Shown here: positions 14,335-24,900 of the stretch, one piece after another
Numbering within the stretch: position 1 is the first letter of the stretch
Layout: each line of letters starts with the position of its first letter
IMG/VR virus record: IMGVR_UViG_3300049433_000057
Location: 1-44,828 of that record
Reading direction: 5' to 3' (one strand)
Origin: a virus
Length of the DNA stretch: 44,828 bases
Program-made: the position numbers and the translations under genes
Notes under the pieces: model-generated
Database searches by the model: none
The model's input: the letters and a program-made list of their open reading frames with translations, nothing else
Told to the model about the DNA's origin: nothing

Positions 14335-15258
14335 ATGCCAGGTACGTACCCCGCATCACCGCCCACCCTGTCGGGCGACCTTGAAACCATTTCCCGGTTT
14401 CTCAGTTCCCCGACGCAGATCCGGCGTCGGCTGAGGGACTTCCACGACCTGCGGTTCGTCGCAGACCAGCTTCTCACGCAGCGGTTCCGTACCGCTGGTG
14501 GCGCAGCCCTGTACGAGCTGTCTGAGCCGTTCGTTACTGACCGTTCCGTCGAAGCTGTCGGCCCCGGGTCTGAGTACCCGTTCGCCAACATGCCGACCGG
14601 CACCGCCGGTATCGCCTCGGTCAGCAAGTGGGGCCAGAAGGTCCGTGTGACCGATGAAGAGATTGCCCGCAACGTGTACGCCGGTCAGACAATTGACCGT
14701 GCGCTGCGCAAGACGGTCAACTCGATCATCCAGCAGGTGGACAACACTGCGATGGCGGCGCTGGTGTCGGCTGTGACCGACAGCACTGCCGCTACCGCTG
14801 CGTGGTCGAACGCGGCAACGCGCACGATCCTTCAGGACATCCTGTTGGCGAAGGCGCACGTGTACGCGAAGAACCTGGGCTACAGCCCCGACACGATCGT
14901 CGTGGACGACGCGCACTACGCGTACATGATGAGCGACACCGCAGTAACCAACGCGCTTCAGCGTGAAGTGTCCACCAACCCGATCTACACGGGTCAGATT
15001 GAGCGCATCGGCGGTCTGGCCATCGTTGTGTCTCCGTCGTCTGCGCTGGCGGCTCACCCGTACGTGCTCGACTCCAACCAGCTTGGCGGCATGGCTGACG
15101 AGCTGGACTCCGCACCCGGCTACGCCGTGTCGGACCTGGCTGTGGAAGTCAAGTCGATCCGGCTTGAGTCCAACGACGCCTGGGACCTTCAGGCCCGCCG
15201 TAAGACGGTCCCGATCGTGCAGGAGCCGGGTTCGGCCTGCGAGATCACGACCGCCTGA
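14335..15258 (+). CDS. Major capsid protein, HK97 fold
   Basis: 307 residues, the usual size for an HK97-type shell protein without a delta domain. It has an N-terminal helix (ISRFLSSPTQIRRRLRDF), an E-loop-like segment, a spine-helix region with VTDEEIARNVYAGQTIDRALRKTVN, and a P-domain with LAKAHVYAKNLGYSPDTIVV. The ending VSDLAVEVKSIRLESNDAWDLQARRK is typical of this capsid class. A strong AAAGGAG ribosome site (14319-14325) fits a highly expressed gene. Its position after protease/scaffold and decoration genes supports the call. Confidence 0.92.
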   Translation: MPGTYPASPPTLSGDLETISRFLSSPTQIRRRLRDFHDLRFVADQLLTQRFRTAGGAALYELSEPFVTDRSVEAVGPGSEYPFANMPTGTAGIASVSKWGQKVRVTDEEIARNVYAGQTIDRALRKTVNSIIQQVDNTAMAALVSAVTDSTAATAAWSNAATRTILQDILLAKAHVYAKNLGYSPDTIVVDDAHYAYMMSDTAVTNALQREVSTNPIYTGQIERIGGLAIVVSPSSALAAHPYVLDSNQLGGMADELDSAPGYAVSDLAVEVKSIRLESNDAWDLQARRKTVPIVQEPGSACEITTA

Positions 15259-15276
15259 TAAAGAGAGGCAAGCAGC

Positions 15277-15543
15277 ATGGCGAAGTATGTGGTGACCGCG
15301 CAACTGGCCACCTTCAAGACCATGACGACTGAGGGACCGCGCGTCCTGCATCTGATGCAGGGAGCGCCGGTTCCGGGCGATGTGACTCAGGAGTCTATCG
15401 ACCATCACCTCAGCCACGACATGATCGAGGCGCTGCCTGAGCCTGAGCCTGTTACGGTTCCGGCCAAGGCCGAGGTAAAGGCTGATAGCGCAACCACTCA
15501 CGGTGGCGCTGCGGCCCGCGCAGGGGCCAACGAGAAGAAGTAG
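15277..15543 (+). CDS. Small head-tail region protein
   Basis: 88 residues. The folded first half (MAKYVVTAQLATFKT..., VLHLMQGAPVPGDV) looks like a small beta domain; the second half is low-complexity (EPEPV, Ala-rich) and ends KK. AGAGAGGCAAG precedes ATG 15277. Proteins of this type between capsid and connector genes are common in actinophages and have no assigned function. The 17293 gene has a similar build. Confidence 0.65.
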   Translation: MAKYVVTAQLATFKTMTTEGPRVLHLMQGAPVPGDVTQESIDHHLSHDMIEALPEPEPVTVPAKAEVKADSATTHGGAAARAGANEKK

Positions 15544-15554
15544 AGGAGGATGTT

Positions 15555-16052
15555 ATGCCCGGCGAACCTTGGGCTCCAGGACTGGCCGACGTGGCGAGAC
15601 ACGTGCCGACCAGGACCCGGGACACGAAGTCGCCGGGCAGCGACACCCTTCTGATGACGTTCAACGCGAACACGACGCCTACCGATGCGCAGGTCAATCA
15701 GCTTATCGATGACGCTGTGGGAGTGCTTGAATCGCAGGTCGGGGACTTGCCGGGTGTAACAGCTCAGCACCCCGACCTGTCGATAGCGATGCGAACGTAC
15801 GTTGAATGGCGGGTCGCTGCTGACATCGAGCTGGCTTACCCCAATCGTGACGCAGATATCCGCGTGTATGACCAGCTCAACGCACGTGCGGCACTAGCCC
15901 TCACCGGGGTCACGTCCGCGCTGGCGGCTGGTGACTTGGGGACAACGGCGGTTGATCCGCAGTGGAGTTTCCCGCAACCACCGCCGTACGCTGACACTTC
16001 ACCCGGGTCGGGTGCCGACTTCATTAACGGATCTGGAACGGTGGTGATCTGA
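15555..16052 (+). CDS. Head-tail connector, adaptor type
   Basis: 165 residues. The helical body (DAQVNQLIDDAVGVLESQVGD, AMRTYVEWRVAADIELAYPNRD) is the pattern of gp6/gp15-like adaptors that ring the portal. A Pro-rich disordered tail follows. GAGGAGG at 15543-15549 lies before ATG 15555. Its order between the capsid gene and the 16054 gene supports head completion. Confidence 0.75.
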   Translation: MPGEPWAPGLADVARHVPTRTRDTKSPGSDTLLMTFNANTTPTDAQVNQLIDDAVGVLESQVGDLPGVTAQHPDLSIAMRTYVEWRVAADIELAYPNRDADIRVYDQLNARAALALTGVTSALAAGDLGTTAVDPQWSFPQPPPYADTSPGSGADFINGSGTVVI

Positions 16053-16053
16053 G

Positions 16054-16467
16054 ATGGCAGGCGATGTCACGATTGTGTGGAACGACGCGGCTATTGATGA
16101 CCTGCATGATGTTCTGGTTATCCGGGCTGGTATGGACAGGGTGGCATCGGCGGCTGTGCAGACGATGAAAGCGCTGACTCCGGTGTCACCGGTTGGCCCG
16201 TTTCACCGCAGCGGCACTTTGCGGTCATCGGTGCGGGCGTTCCGTTTCCCAGATGGTGAGTTCCACATCGGCCCCACCGCTGACTATGCCCCGTATGTGA
16301 ACGACGACACTGTCCCGCACATCATCCGGGCGCACGGCCCGTACTCGCTCCACAACAGGGAGGCGGGCCGCTACTTCGGGCCTGTCGTTCACCACCCTGG
16401 GACCCGTGGTCAGCACTTCATCGAGAAGACAGCCGACTCTTTTGAAGGGCGGGTGTATCACTGGTGA
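16054..16467 (+). CDS. Head-tail joining / minor tail protein, HK97 gp10-like
   Basis: 137 residues. It contains a helical segment, then LTPVSPVGPFHRSGTLRSSV and a PTADYAPYVNDDTVPH motif, the pattern of the HK97 gp10-like family involved in tail completion. The start is two bases after the previous stop, and the stop overlaps the next GTG by four bases. Confidence 0.75.
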   Translation: MAGDVTIVWNDAAIDDLHDVLVIRAGMDRVASAAVQTMKALTPVSPVGPFHRSGTLRSSVRAFRFPDGEFHIGPTADYAPYVNDDTVPHIIRAHGPYSLHNREAGRYFGPVVHHPGTRGQHFIEKTADSFEGRVYHW

Positions 16468-16892
16468 GTATCGCAGCGGAAGCAGCCGTCCGGTCGTGGA
16501 TTAATGCGCAGCCGATTGTCGGGGCGGGTAACCCGTTGTCCCGTGGCGCGTACCTGAAGGAGCAGCGGTCTCCTGCCGATGGGGCGTACGCGGTGATAGC
16601 CAGGCAGTCCGAGGGTGTCACGTACCCGGTGGCTGAGGATGGGTCGGTGTGCACGGCTCGCATGCAGTGCGTGGTGTATGCGGGGACAGCTCAGGCGGCG
16701 GAGTTCGCCGCTGCCGCATTGCTCGCTCAGATTGAACGCTTGACGGGTTGCCCGGAACAGTGCGGGGATGCCGGTGTCCGCGTGCTTGTGACCGATAACC
16801 GTATCGGCCCGTTCCAGATCCCGGTAGCGCCGGACAGCGGCGAAACCTATGCCTTCCAGGTGAACGCGGACTTCGTACTCACCTCGGGCTGA
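16464..16892 (+). CDS. Tail terminator-like protein
   Basis: 142 residues starting at GTG 16464 (GTGA overlap with the preceding stop). The pattern of N-terminal helix, strands (AYAVIARQSEGVTYPV), a long helix (AQAAEFAAAALLAQIERLT) and a final strand (FQVNADFVLTSG) fits the tail terminator family that caps the tail tube. The place before tail tube genes agrees. Confidence 0.68.
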   Translation: MSIAAEAAVRSWINAQPIVGAGNPLSRGAYLKEQRSPADGAYAVIARQSEGVTYPVAEDGSVCTARMQCVVYAGTAQAAEFAAAALLAQIERLTGCPEQCGDAGVRVLVTDNRIGPFQIPVAPDSGETYAFQVNADFVLTSG

Positions 16893-16909
16893 CAGAAAGG
16901 ACAAACAAA

Positions 16910-17281
16910 ATGGTTGCATACGTTCCAGTCGCAGTCTCCCGTGGTGCTGGCGTGGACATGACGGCGGGTTTCGTCACCGTGGGTGGTACCACTGGTGACA
17001 CGTTCCCGCCGTCCCCCGACAACTACCTGCGGGTGAAAAACACTAGCGCTTCGGCCGTTACCGTATCGGTGATTAACGCAAGCGCTAACGCCGGGCCTTC
17101 CGGTTCATTCCTGGCTCCGCTCGCGCTGGCACCCGCCGTAGCGATCACTACTGGTGATCGCATGTTCGGCCCGTTCCCGTCGTACCCGTTCGCGGACCCC
17201 TCGGACGGCCAGGTCCACGTGACCTATTCATCGGCCGGTGCGACCGTCTCGGCCATCGTCTACAACACGTCTGCGCAGTAG
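16910..17281 (+). CDS. Hypothetical virion protein, beta-rich
   Basis: 123 residues, rich in Val, Ser, Thr and Ala, with regular beta strands (YLRVKNTSASAVTVSVINAS, VHVTYSSAGATVSAIVYN). It resembles a small immunoglobulin-like or decoration fold. GAAAGGAC precedes ATG 16910. It sits between tail terminator and tail tube genes and may decorate head or tail. No family was recognised. Confidence 0.68.
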   Translation: MVAYVPVAVSRGAGVDMTAGFVTVGGTTGDTFPPSPDNYLRVKNTSASAVTVSVINASANAGPSGSFLAPLALAPAVAITTGDRMFGPFPSYPFADPSDGQVHVTYSSAGATVSAIVYNTSAQ

Positions 17282-17292
17282 GGGGAGGTTCG

Positions 17293-17562
17293 ATGGCCCG
17301 CAAGCAGGGTTCGGCGCAGCCAGCGTTTTACCTGGCTGCGGAGGATCTGTTCGTTCACGAACCGGAGTCCGGCACGATGCCACTAGCGGCGTACCGCAAG
17401 GGTGACCGCGTTTCCCCAGGGGTCGTGGCCACCTACGGGTGGGCCGCCCAAGTGACTAACCCGGACGGTGAGCTGGAAGTAGCAGCGCCGGAACCAGAAA
17501 CGGTGCCGGATAAGCCGGAGCCAATCAAGCCCAACATGCCCGATGCGGCAGGGAAGGAATAA
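17293..17562 (+). CDS. Hypothetical small tail-region protein
   Basis: 89 residues. A folded N-terminal part (AFYLAAEDLFVHEPESGTM, YRKGDRVSPGVV) resembles short head-tail region proteins, followed by a Pro/Glu-rich tail. GGGGGAGG lies upstream of ATG 17293. The arrangement of small beta domain plus charged tail mirrors the 15277 gene, possibly a distant relative. Confidence 0.63.
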   Translation: MARKQGSAQPAFYLAAEDLFVHEPESGTMPLAAYRKGDRVSPGVVATYGWAAQVTNPDGELEVAAPEPETVPDKPEPIKPNMPDAAGKE

Positions 17563-17565
17563 CCA

Positions 17566-18129
17566 ATGCCTCGCGGAAACGCAGCAGCCCTTGCTCTCGG
17601 GCCGGGCTATCTCTACATCAACAACATCGGCGGCACTGAGCCAACCGATCTGGTCACCGCATGGACGGCCCTGGCTGTCCCGTGGACTTCGCTCGGTTAC
17701 ACCGACGCGGGTTCGACCTTCAAGTACGCGATCCAGACCGCTACGGTTGGCGTCGCGGAGGAGCTTGACCCCGTTTCGGTGCAGAGCACTGGCCGTACTG
17801 GTGACCTGTCGTTCGCGCTGGCGGAAGTGACCGGAACGAACTTGATGCGGTCGCTGAACGCGCCCACATCGGCGCTGACCGCCGGGTCTGGCATCGTCAA
17901 CTTCGAGCCGCCGGACCTTGGCACCGAAGTGCGGCGTATGCTCGGCTTCGAGTCGGAGGACCACACTGAGCGGTGGATTTTCCGTCAGTGCTTCCAGACC
18001 GGGGACGTCAGCATTCAGCGTCAGAAGGGCGCGGCCAACGCGACCATCTCCGTTGACTTCTCTCTGGAGAAGCCTGCGACTGGTGCAAAACTGTTCAAGG
18101 CGATTATGCAGTCGCCTCTCCGTGCATAG
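17566..18129 (+). CDS. Major tail (tube) protein
   Basis: 187 residues. The order just before the frameshifted chaperones, plus strands such as YLYINNIGG, WTSLGYTDAGSTFKY and ISVDFSLEKPATGAKLFKAIMQ, fit the tail tube family that polymerises around the tape measure. It starts three bases after the preceding stop with AAGGAA upstream. Confidence 0.85.
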   Translation: MPRGNAAALALGPGYLYINNIGGTEPTDLVTAWTALAVPWTSLGYTDAGSTFKYAIQTATVGVAEELDPVSVQSTGRTGDLSFALAEVTGTNLMRSLNAPTSALTAGSGIVNFEPPDLGTEVRRMLGFESEDHTERWIFRQCFQTGDVSIQRQKGAANATISVDFSLEKPATGAKLFKAIMQSPLRA

Positions 18130-18146
18130 GTTAGGAGTTTGTCCGC

Positions 18147-18665
18147 ATGAAGAAGTTCACGTCCAAGAAGAAGTCTGACGCTGCGCAGAACCCGGAGAAG
18201 TCGTTTCAGTTCGAGTTGGATGACGTGCCGTTCACGGTCGTTGTCCGGGCCGACAGTGACGCTGCTCTAGAATGGTCAGAGATGGCCCTCATCGCGACTA
18301 CGCAGGGCGACTCCGACATGGAGTCAGCAGAGGGCGCGGCGTTCGTCGCACGGTTCTTCAAACTGGTTCTCCCCACGGCCGAGTACCGGAAGTTCCGGGC
18401 TCACCTGAAGATCCACGAAACGCTTCCTGAAGTGCTCGGGGAGATCATGGAAGAGATCCAGGCTCAGATGCAGGACTTCACGGAGGACGTGGCTGAGCGC
18501 CCTACGGAGCCGTCGTCGCCCTCGTCAAGTGGGCGTACGGCGATGGGCGAGCGCACGTTGCAGATCGTCTCTATTCCCGAAGGCGATGTGGCGTTCGTGC
18601 CCCCGGCAGCACCGGACGGTTCGGTGGCTGTGAAGCCGAATACACGGAAGCGGAAGACCGGATAG
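18147..18665 (+). CDS. Tail assembly chaperone, short form
   Basis: 172 residues, acidic and helical (FELDDVPFTVVVRADSDAALEWSEM..., LKIHETLPEVLGEIMEEI), with a Ser/Pro-rich tail. It lies between the tail tube and tape measure genes, where siphoviruses encode a chaperone made in short and frameshifted long forms that coat the tape measure during assembly. A frame at -1 relative to this one stays open through the end of the gene and beyond. A ribosome site TAGGAG precedes ATG 18147. Confidence 0.85.
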   Translation: MKKFTSKKKSDAAQNPEKSFQFELDDVPFTVVVRADSDAALEWSEMALIATTQGDSDMESAEGAAFVARFFKLVLPTAEYRKFRAHLKIHETLPEVLGEIMEEIQAQMQDFTEDVAERPTEPSSPSSSGRTAMGERTLQIVSIPEGDVAFVPPAAPDGSVAVKPNTRKRKTG

Positions 18666-18907
18666 GGCTCCGGGAACTTTGCGATACGGCGGAGGTAGTC
18701 CGGATGGAGCTGGAAGACCGCAGGGATAACCTGCGGCTTCTGGCTCTAGTCGGGCAAGCGCTCGGCATAAAGGAGCTTGAGGAGTACCGGCCTCCGTCTG
18801 AGGAGATAGCGGAGGATCTGGCTAACGCGGGTGTTGACGAGTCGGATGATGATGATGATCGGTCGATGGAAGTCCTGAAGTTCATCGCGGAGACGGGCGG
18901 AGGCTGA
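18605..18907 (+). CDS. Tail assembly chaperone, frameshift extension
   Basis: Minus-one frame continuing the 18147 gene. It is open from about 18497 to the TGA at 18907. From 18605 it reads GSTGRFGGCEAEYTEAEDRIG, then RMELEDRRDNLRLLALVG, then acidic DESDDDDD. An ATG at 18704 exists without a good ribosome site, so a -1 slip is more likely. The best slip candidate is G-CCC-CCG at 18599-18605, where the Pro tRNAs could re-pair one base back; this is imperfect and unproven. The joined product would be about 253 residues. It ends two bases before the tape measure start. Confidence 0.7.
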   Translation, partial: GSTGRFGGCEAEYTEAEDRIGLRELCDTAEVVRMELEDRRDNLRLLALVGQALGIKELEEYRPPSEEIAEDLANAGVDESDDDDDRSMEVLKFIAETGGG

Positions 18908-18908
18908 T

Positions 18909-21900
18909 ATGCCGAGTATCGCTGAGGTTTACATGCGGCTCCGCGTGGATTCGAGCCAGGTCAAGCGGGATGCCGAGAAGGGGCTCGGCCGGGTTGACAC
19001 TCGGGCGGTGGGCAAGTCTGCCGGTACGCAGTACGGCGATGAGTTCGATAAGGCGTCGTCGGCTCGTATGACTAAACGGTCTGGTGCCTCGCTGAGCAAG
19101 GTTGGTGATGGCCGGAAATCTGGTGACCGTTTCGGTAGTGAGTTCGATAAGGCTGCGTCGGCTCGTGTCGGGTTCCACTCTGCGACACAGCTCGGCAAGG
19201 TGGGTGATGGTGGTAAGGCTGGCGCGCGGTTCGGCGGCGATTTTGATAAGGCGTCAGCGGCGCGTGTAGGGGCTGAAGTGTCGCGGCGGCTGGGGAATCT
19301 CGGTGATGGCAAGGCCACTGGTGACAGGTTCGGCAAAGAGTTCACGTCGGCGTTCCTGTCGGATTTCGAGCGGATGAACGAGGCGATCAGTAAGGGACTG
19401 GTTAGCAAGGATCTTCGTATACGGGTGAACTCTGCGGGGCTTCAGGAGCAACTAGCGAAGGTCACGGCCGAAGCAGCTAAGGCGTCCGGGGATCAGACGC
19501 TGAAGGTCAGTGCGGACACCATCGGCGCTCAGGTGCAGCTTCGTAAGCTGGAGCTGACAAAATCTGAGCTGGGGAAGAACGTCAAGATCAAGGTTGACGT
19601 TGACAAGACGGCTTTGTCTCGGCTGAAAGGCGCGTTTGGGGGCGCGGGCGGGGACTCAGGCTCGGTGTTCAACAAGGCCCTGAAGGACGGTCCTGGCGGC
19701 GGCGGTGGTGGCGCGGCCGGCGGGATGATGAATCCGGCTGTTATCGGTACTATAGCTGCCGCCGGCCTGGCTGTACTCCCAGGCGCGATGGCGGCGGTGG
19801 GTGCGCTCGGTGGGGTGGCGCTCGGCGCGGCGTTCGCCATCCGGGGGTCTAAGGCGCTGAAGTCGCAGGGCGGGTTCCTGCTGAAGGCGCTCGACGGCAC
19901 GATGATCCGCGCGTCCCAGGTGCTCATCAAGCCGATCCATGACGCGATGTCCGTACTGGCGGGGCAGCTCCCAACTATCGGCCGCCTGTTCTCGCAGACG
20001 TTCTCCGCCGTGGCACCGCTGGTTGGGCCTATCGTGAGGATGTTCACCGGGCTTGTGGAGACGTTCCTGCCAGGGTTCAACGTTCTGATGCGTGCTGCCG
20101 CTAAGCCGCTGTCCCTGTTCTTCGTCGCCATCGGGAAGATCATCGGCTCCGGGTTCGGGAAGTTCCTGGCTGCGCTGGCCCCTGCCGTCGGTCCGTCTCT
20201 TAGCATCATCACGTCCTTGGTGAATCTCGTTATTGCGTTCCTGCCACCGGTCGCTCGGCTGGCTAACATTCTGGCGATCGCACTAGCACCCGTGATGAGA
20301 GTACTGGCTACCGTCGCGGGCAAGTTCGCGGGTGTGCTGACGAAAGTTTTCATCGCGCTGGTGCCACTCGCGAATACGTTCGCGGCGTTCGTCACTGCCC
20401 TTGCGCCGTTGATCCCGCCGCTCCTTACCATAGGCTTGACGCTCCTCACGGGCCTAGTCATCCCGGCGCTTAACAAGTTGACCCCCATCCTGGTACGCGA
20501 CGTTATACCCGCGTTCAACAAGATGGGTGTCTTCATCAGTACTGTCGTGGTGCCTGCACTTAACCGCGTTGCGGCGTTCTTGAACACACACATGATCCCG
20601 GCGTTCGTCAGTGCGCGGCAGCACATAGTGAATGACTTTGTGCTACCCCTGGTCCATTTCTTCACAGACACGCTTCCACACGCGTGGGGCGTTACGTTCG
20701 CTGCGGTCAAGAGCGTGTTCACTGCTGTAGCGCATTTTTTCACGGCGGTCTGGAACGGCATCAAGAGTGTCATACTGACGGTGGTTGGCGCTATCGGCGG
20801 GTTCCTTAGCCGTACGTGGACGAACATCTCGAACGGGGTGAAGTCGGCGTTTAACGGTATCGCTCACTTTTTCAGCAGTATATGGAACGGCATCAAGGCT
20901 GTCTTCACCACGGTTGTTGGCGCGGTCGCCGGGTTGCTGGGGCGGTCGTGGACGAACATCTCGAACGGCATCAAGTCCGCATGGAACGCCGTCGCGCACT
21001 TCTTTGGTTCCACGTGGACGAACATTAGCAATGGTGTTAAGTCTGCGTGGAACGCGATCGCGCACTTCTTCGCATCGCTGTGGACTAACCTCTCGAATGG
21101 TATCAAGTCTGCATGGAATGCTGTCTCGCACTTCTTCGGTACAACGTGGACTAACATTTCAAATGGTATTAAGTCAGCATGGAATGCGGTGGCGCATTTC
21201 TTTGGTTCCTTGTGGACTAACGTTAGCAACGGAATTAAGTCGGCCTGGAATGCCGTGTCGCATTTCTTCGGCTCTACGTGGACTAATATCTCGAATGGTA
21301 TCAAGTCCGCCTGGAATGCCGTACTCCACTTTTTCGGTTCCCTGTGGACAAATATATTCAACGGAATCAAGTCCGCATGGAACGCCGTCGCGCACTTCTT
21401 CGGCTCGACGTGGACGAACATCTCACGCGCCATCACGACCGCTTGGCACACGGTGCAGAACTTCTTCGGGACGACGTGGACGAACATTTTCAACGGGGTC
21501 AAGTCTGCGTGGAACGCGATCATCCACTTTTTCCAGTCAACGTGGAACACGATCAAGGGCGTGTTCACGACAGTCGTTGGTGCCATAGGCCATGCCCTAG
21601 AAGGCGCGTGGACGAATATCTCCAACGCTGCTAAGTCGGCGTGGAACGGTATCGTCAGGAGCATAACCAGCATCTGGAACGGCATAAAGAGGGTAGTCGG
21701 GGCTCCGATCAACGTCGTCGTCGGTTTCATCAACACGATGATCGGCGGCGTGGACGCCGTGCTCTCGGCGATCGGCGTCAAGGGCGGCAAGGGGAACAAC
21801 AACCCGCACGGCGGGCCGCTCGGCACCATCCCGGGCGTGCACTTCGCCCGGGGCGGCAAGGTGGTCGCCGGGTCGCACGAGGGCGCTGACGACGTGCCCG

Positions 21901-24900
21901 CGTGGATCGGTAAGAACGAGACGGTTGTCTCAGCCGATCACAGCCGGGTGCTTGCCCCTGTGTTCTCCTGGATCGGCGTGCCCGGGTACGCGAAGGGCGG
22001 CGTGCCGAACCTGAGCATGTATCGTAACCCGCTCCCGGGCAACTCTTACGGCGTGTCGCGGATCGACCAGGGCGTTGACTTCACAGGGCCTGGGCCTGTC
22101 GCCGCTATCGGTGCGGGCCAGGTTCAGCATGTTGCTACTGGTAACACCGGGTGGGGACCGCCAGCTGGTCCTGCCCCGGGCTTGTTCATGACGTATCGGC
22201 TAAGTACCGGGCCGCTTGCGGGCTCTAGCGTGTATGTAGCCGAAGGTGCTAACCCTGTTGTGCGGGTGGGGCAGCGCATCGCTGCTGGCCAGCACATCGC
22301 CACGATGAATGGGTCATCGATCGAGACTGGTTTCGCTAACTCGTCGGGTACCGGGGCTTTGTCACAGACGGCGGCTGCGGCGTCCGGTAACTGGCAGAAC
22401 TCGCCTGGCGGTACGGCGGTCGGGCAGCTTTTCGAGGAGCTTCTCCTGGCGGTGGGTGTGAAGCGGGCACCGAACTTCGGGAAGCCTGCGGCGGGGAAGA
22501 TCCCCGGCAACCTGCCTGGTGGCAAGCCCGACTTCCTGTCGCAGTTGACTCAGCTTGCTAAGAACGCGGGCGGCGGGTTGATCGGTGCTGTCGTCAACTC
22601 GATCGAGGACCTGATCGGGCTTGGTATCCCCGGTCCGTTGAAGGCGGCCCTCAACAGTCTGCTTGGCTTGAAGTCGAAAGCGTCGGGGTCCGGGGTAATC
22701 GGCCAGATGACCGGGGGCATCGAGGACTACGCGCTCGGCAAGGTGACGGGGTGGGTTAGAGGCGAGGCGTTCGACAAGCTGAAGACAGTGTTCGCGGCGT
22801 TGATCGGGAGTAGCGGCGGTGGCGGCCCGGTTGGTGCTACCAACGGGTCCAGCACGCAGAACGGCGTGGCGATCTACAAGTACCTGCTGGCGAACCTGTT
22901 CCACGGGAACAAGATCGCGTCGGCTGGTGCGATTGCGTCGATGTGGGGTGAGTCTGCTCCGCCTGGGTGGAACCCGGAGTCGAAGGGCTCCGGTGGGTTC
23001 GGCATCATGGGATGGACCCCGGGTTACGCGGGTGTCCCGCCCGCTGCGACGGGTAACGCAGCCGCAGACATCAAGGTGCAGATTGCGCACATCATCCCGT
23101 GGCTGCGGGCGAGCGGGGACATCCCGGGCCGGGTCGCGCAGGTGGCTGGGGCGAGGTCGGTTGCGGAGGCCGCTCAGCTTTGGGGAACACTAATTGAGCG
23201 CTTCGGCATCTCGGACGTGCACGGCGGCGGCATCGCGGCGGCGACCGACATCATGCAGAAGAATGCCAGGGGTGGGCTGATACCCGGGTATGCGCCGGGA
23301 CACGACACTGTTCGGGCACTTCTTAGCCCGGGTGAGTTCGTGATGAACCCTCGCGCTGTGCGGGCTGTGGGTGTGGATACGTTGCACGCGATGAACAACG
23401 CGACGCCCACGTACGGGAGTGGTCCAGGGTTCGCTTCCGGTGGTTCCGTCGATATCTTCGGGGCGAGCAATGCGAACCGGTTGTCACCGTTCATCCATCA
23501 CGCGCACGTCAACAGTGGCGTAGAGGGGGCTTTGGCGACGCGGGACACAGCACGGTTTGCGCGTGCTGTTAAGGGCACGGGGGCTGTGCTGTTGTGGGAG
23601 GGGTACAACGATATCGCCTCTGGGGTCGGCGCTAGCGCTGTGGCTGGTGCTAATGCGGCGAAGATCAATGCGGCTCACCAGGCTGGCGTGCCTGTTGTGA
23701 TCGGGTCGCTTGAGAGGGGCAGCATAACCAACCGTGGCCGCTTGGCGCAGATCTCGGCGTATAACAAGTGGGCGGCTGGTGCGGCGGATGCGTACGCGGC
23801 GATCGGCAGCTCTATCCCCGCTGGCCAGATTCACGGTGACAGCTTGGCGTACACCACGATCGCACATACGGTTGATGCCCGGTTCGCAACATTGCTGAAA
23901 CGTGCTGCTGCTGCTAAGGCCAAGGTGGCTAAGGTGGTGTCTGGGAAGCTAGCTGCGTCCGCAGCTAGCAGGGCTGCGAGTAGCAAGACGGCTGATCAGG
24001 CGCGCATCCTGAAGCTTGGTAGCACACGGTCTCACCTGTGGCTGACGGCGCAGGCGAAGCATTACCAGGCGAAGATGCAAGCTGATGCGTTGCGTGGGAA
24101 CATCACGGATTATGCGGGGACGGCGGCGGCGCTTGCGGACGTTCAGGCGGCACTGGGGAAGTGGTCAAGCCCGCTTAATGCGCAGCATGATAAGTTCTCT
24201 GCGATTTACAAGACTGCGAACGCTAACGCGCAAGCTGCGCTGAACCGTGGTGATGAGCGTGGGTTCATGCTCTGGAATCAGAAGGCGCTAGCTGATCAGT
24301 CGAAGGTACGGGCTGTTGATGCTGCTATAGCTGGTGCTGTGACGGCGGTGGACACGAAAACCCTGAACCCGGTGCAGAAGCTTGCGTACGCGTTCGGGAC
24401 GTCTGGGGCTTCTAAGTGGAAGGCTGTTGCTAATCAGCTTCTTAACCATTCGTTGAACCCTCAGCCGGTCGGGAACTTGTCGAAGGCGGACATGTCCCGG
24501 TTGGCGTTGAACGCTACGCCGTCGATGCTGGCGGCGCTTTATGCGGGTCCGGGGTCGGGGGCTGGTAACTGGCAGGCGCTCGCGACGGGCATCCAGACGG
24601 ACTTGTTTAACGGTACGGGCATTTACGGTGCCGGGTCCGGGGTGGCTCTGGGTCTTCTCGGTAAGCTGACTGGGAAGCATGGCCAGTATTCTGGTAAGAA
24701 GTTCGCTAAGGGTGGAACGATTAGTGAACCGGTTTACGGTGTGGGTGCGTCTGGTCAGCAGTACACGTTCGGTGAGCAGGGCCGGGAACGTATCGTGCCT
24801 GGTGGGTCTGACCCGATGATGGCAGCGTTGAATAGACTAGCGGCGGCGATGGAGTCAGCTCCGGCGCGGACGGCGGCGGGTGTCGCTAAGGCGATCAAGG

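Noticed and set aside
14356-15501. 381-codon minus-strand frame under the capsid gene
   Set aside because: Arg/His-rich antisense frame crossing several real plus-strand genes; no ribosome site.
20864-21859. Long minus-strand frame of 331 codons opposite the tape measure repeats
   Set aside because: It is the mirror of the tandem repeats, has no ribosome site and encodes repeated low-information peptide; the plus strand is clearly the coding one.
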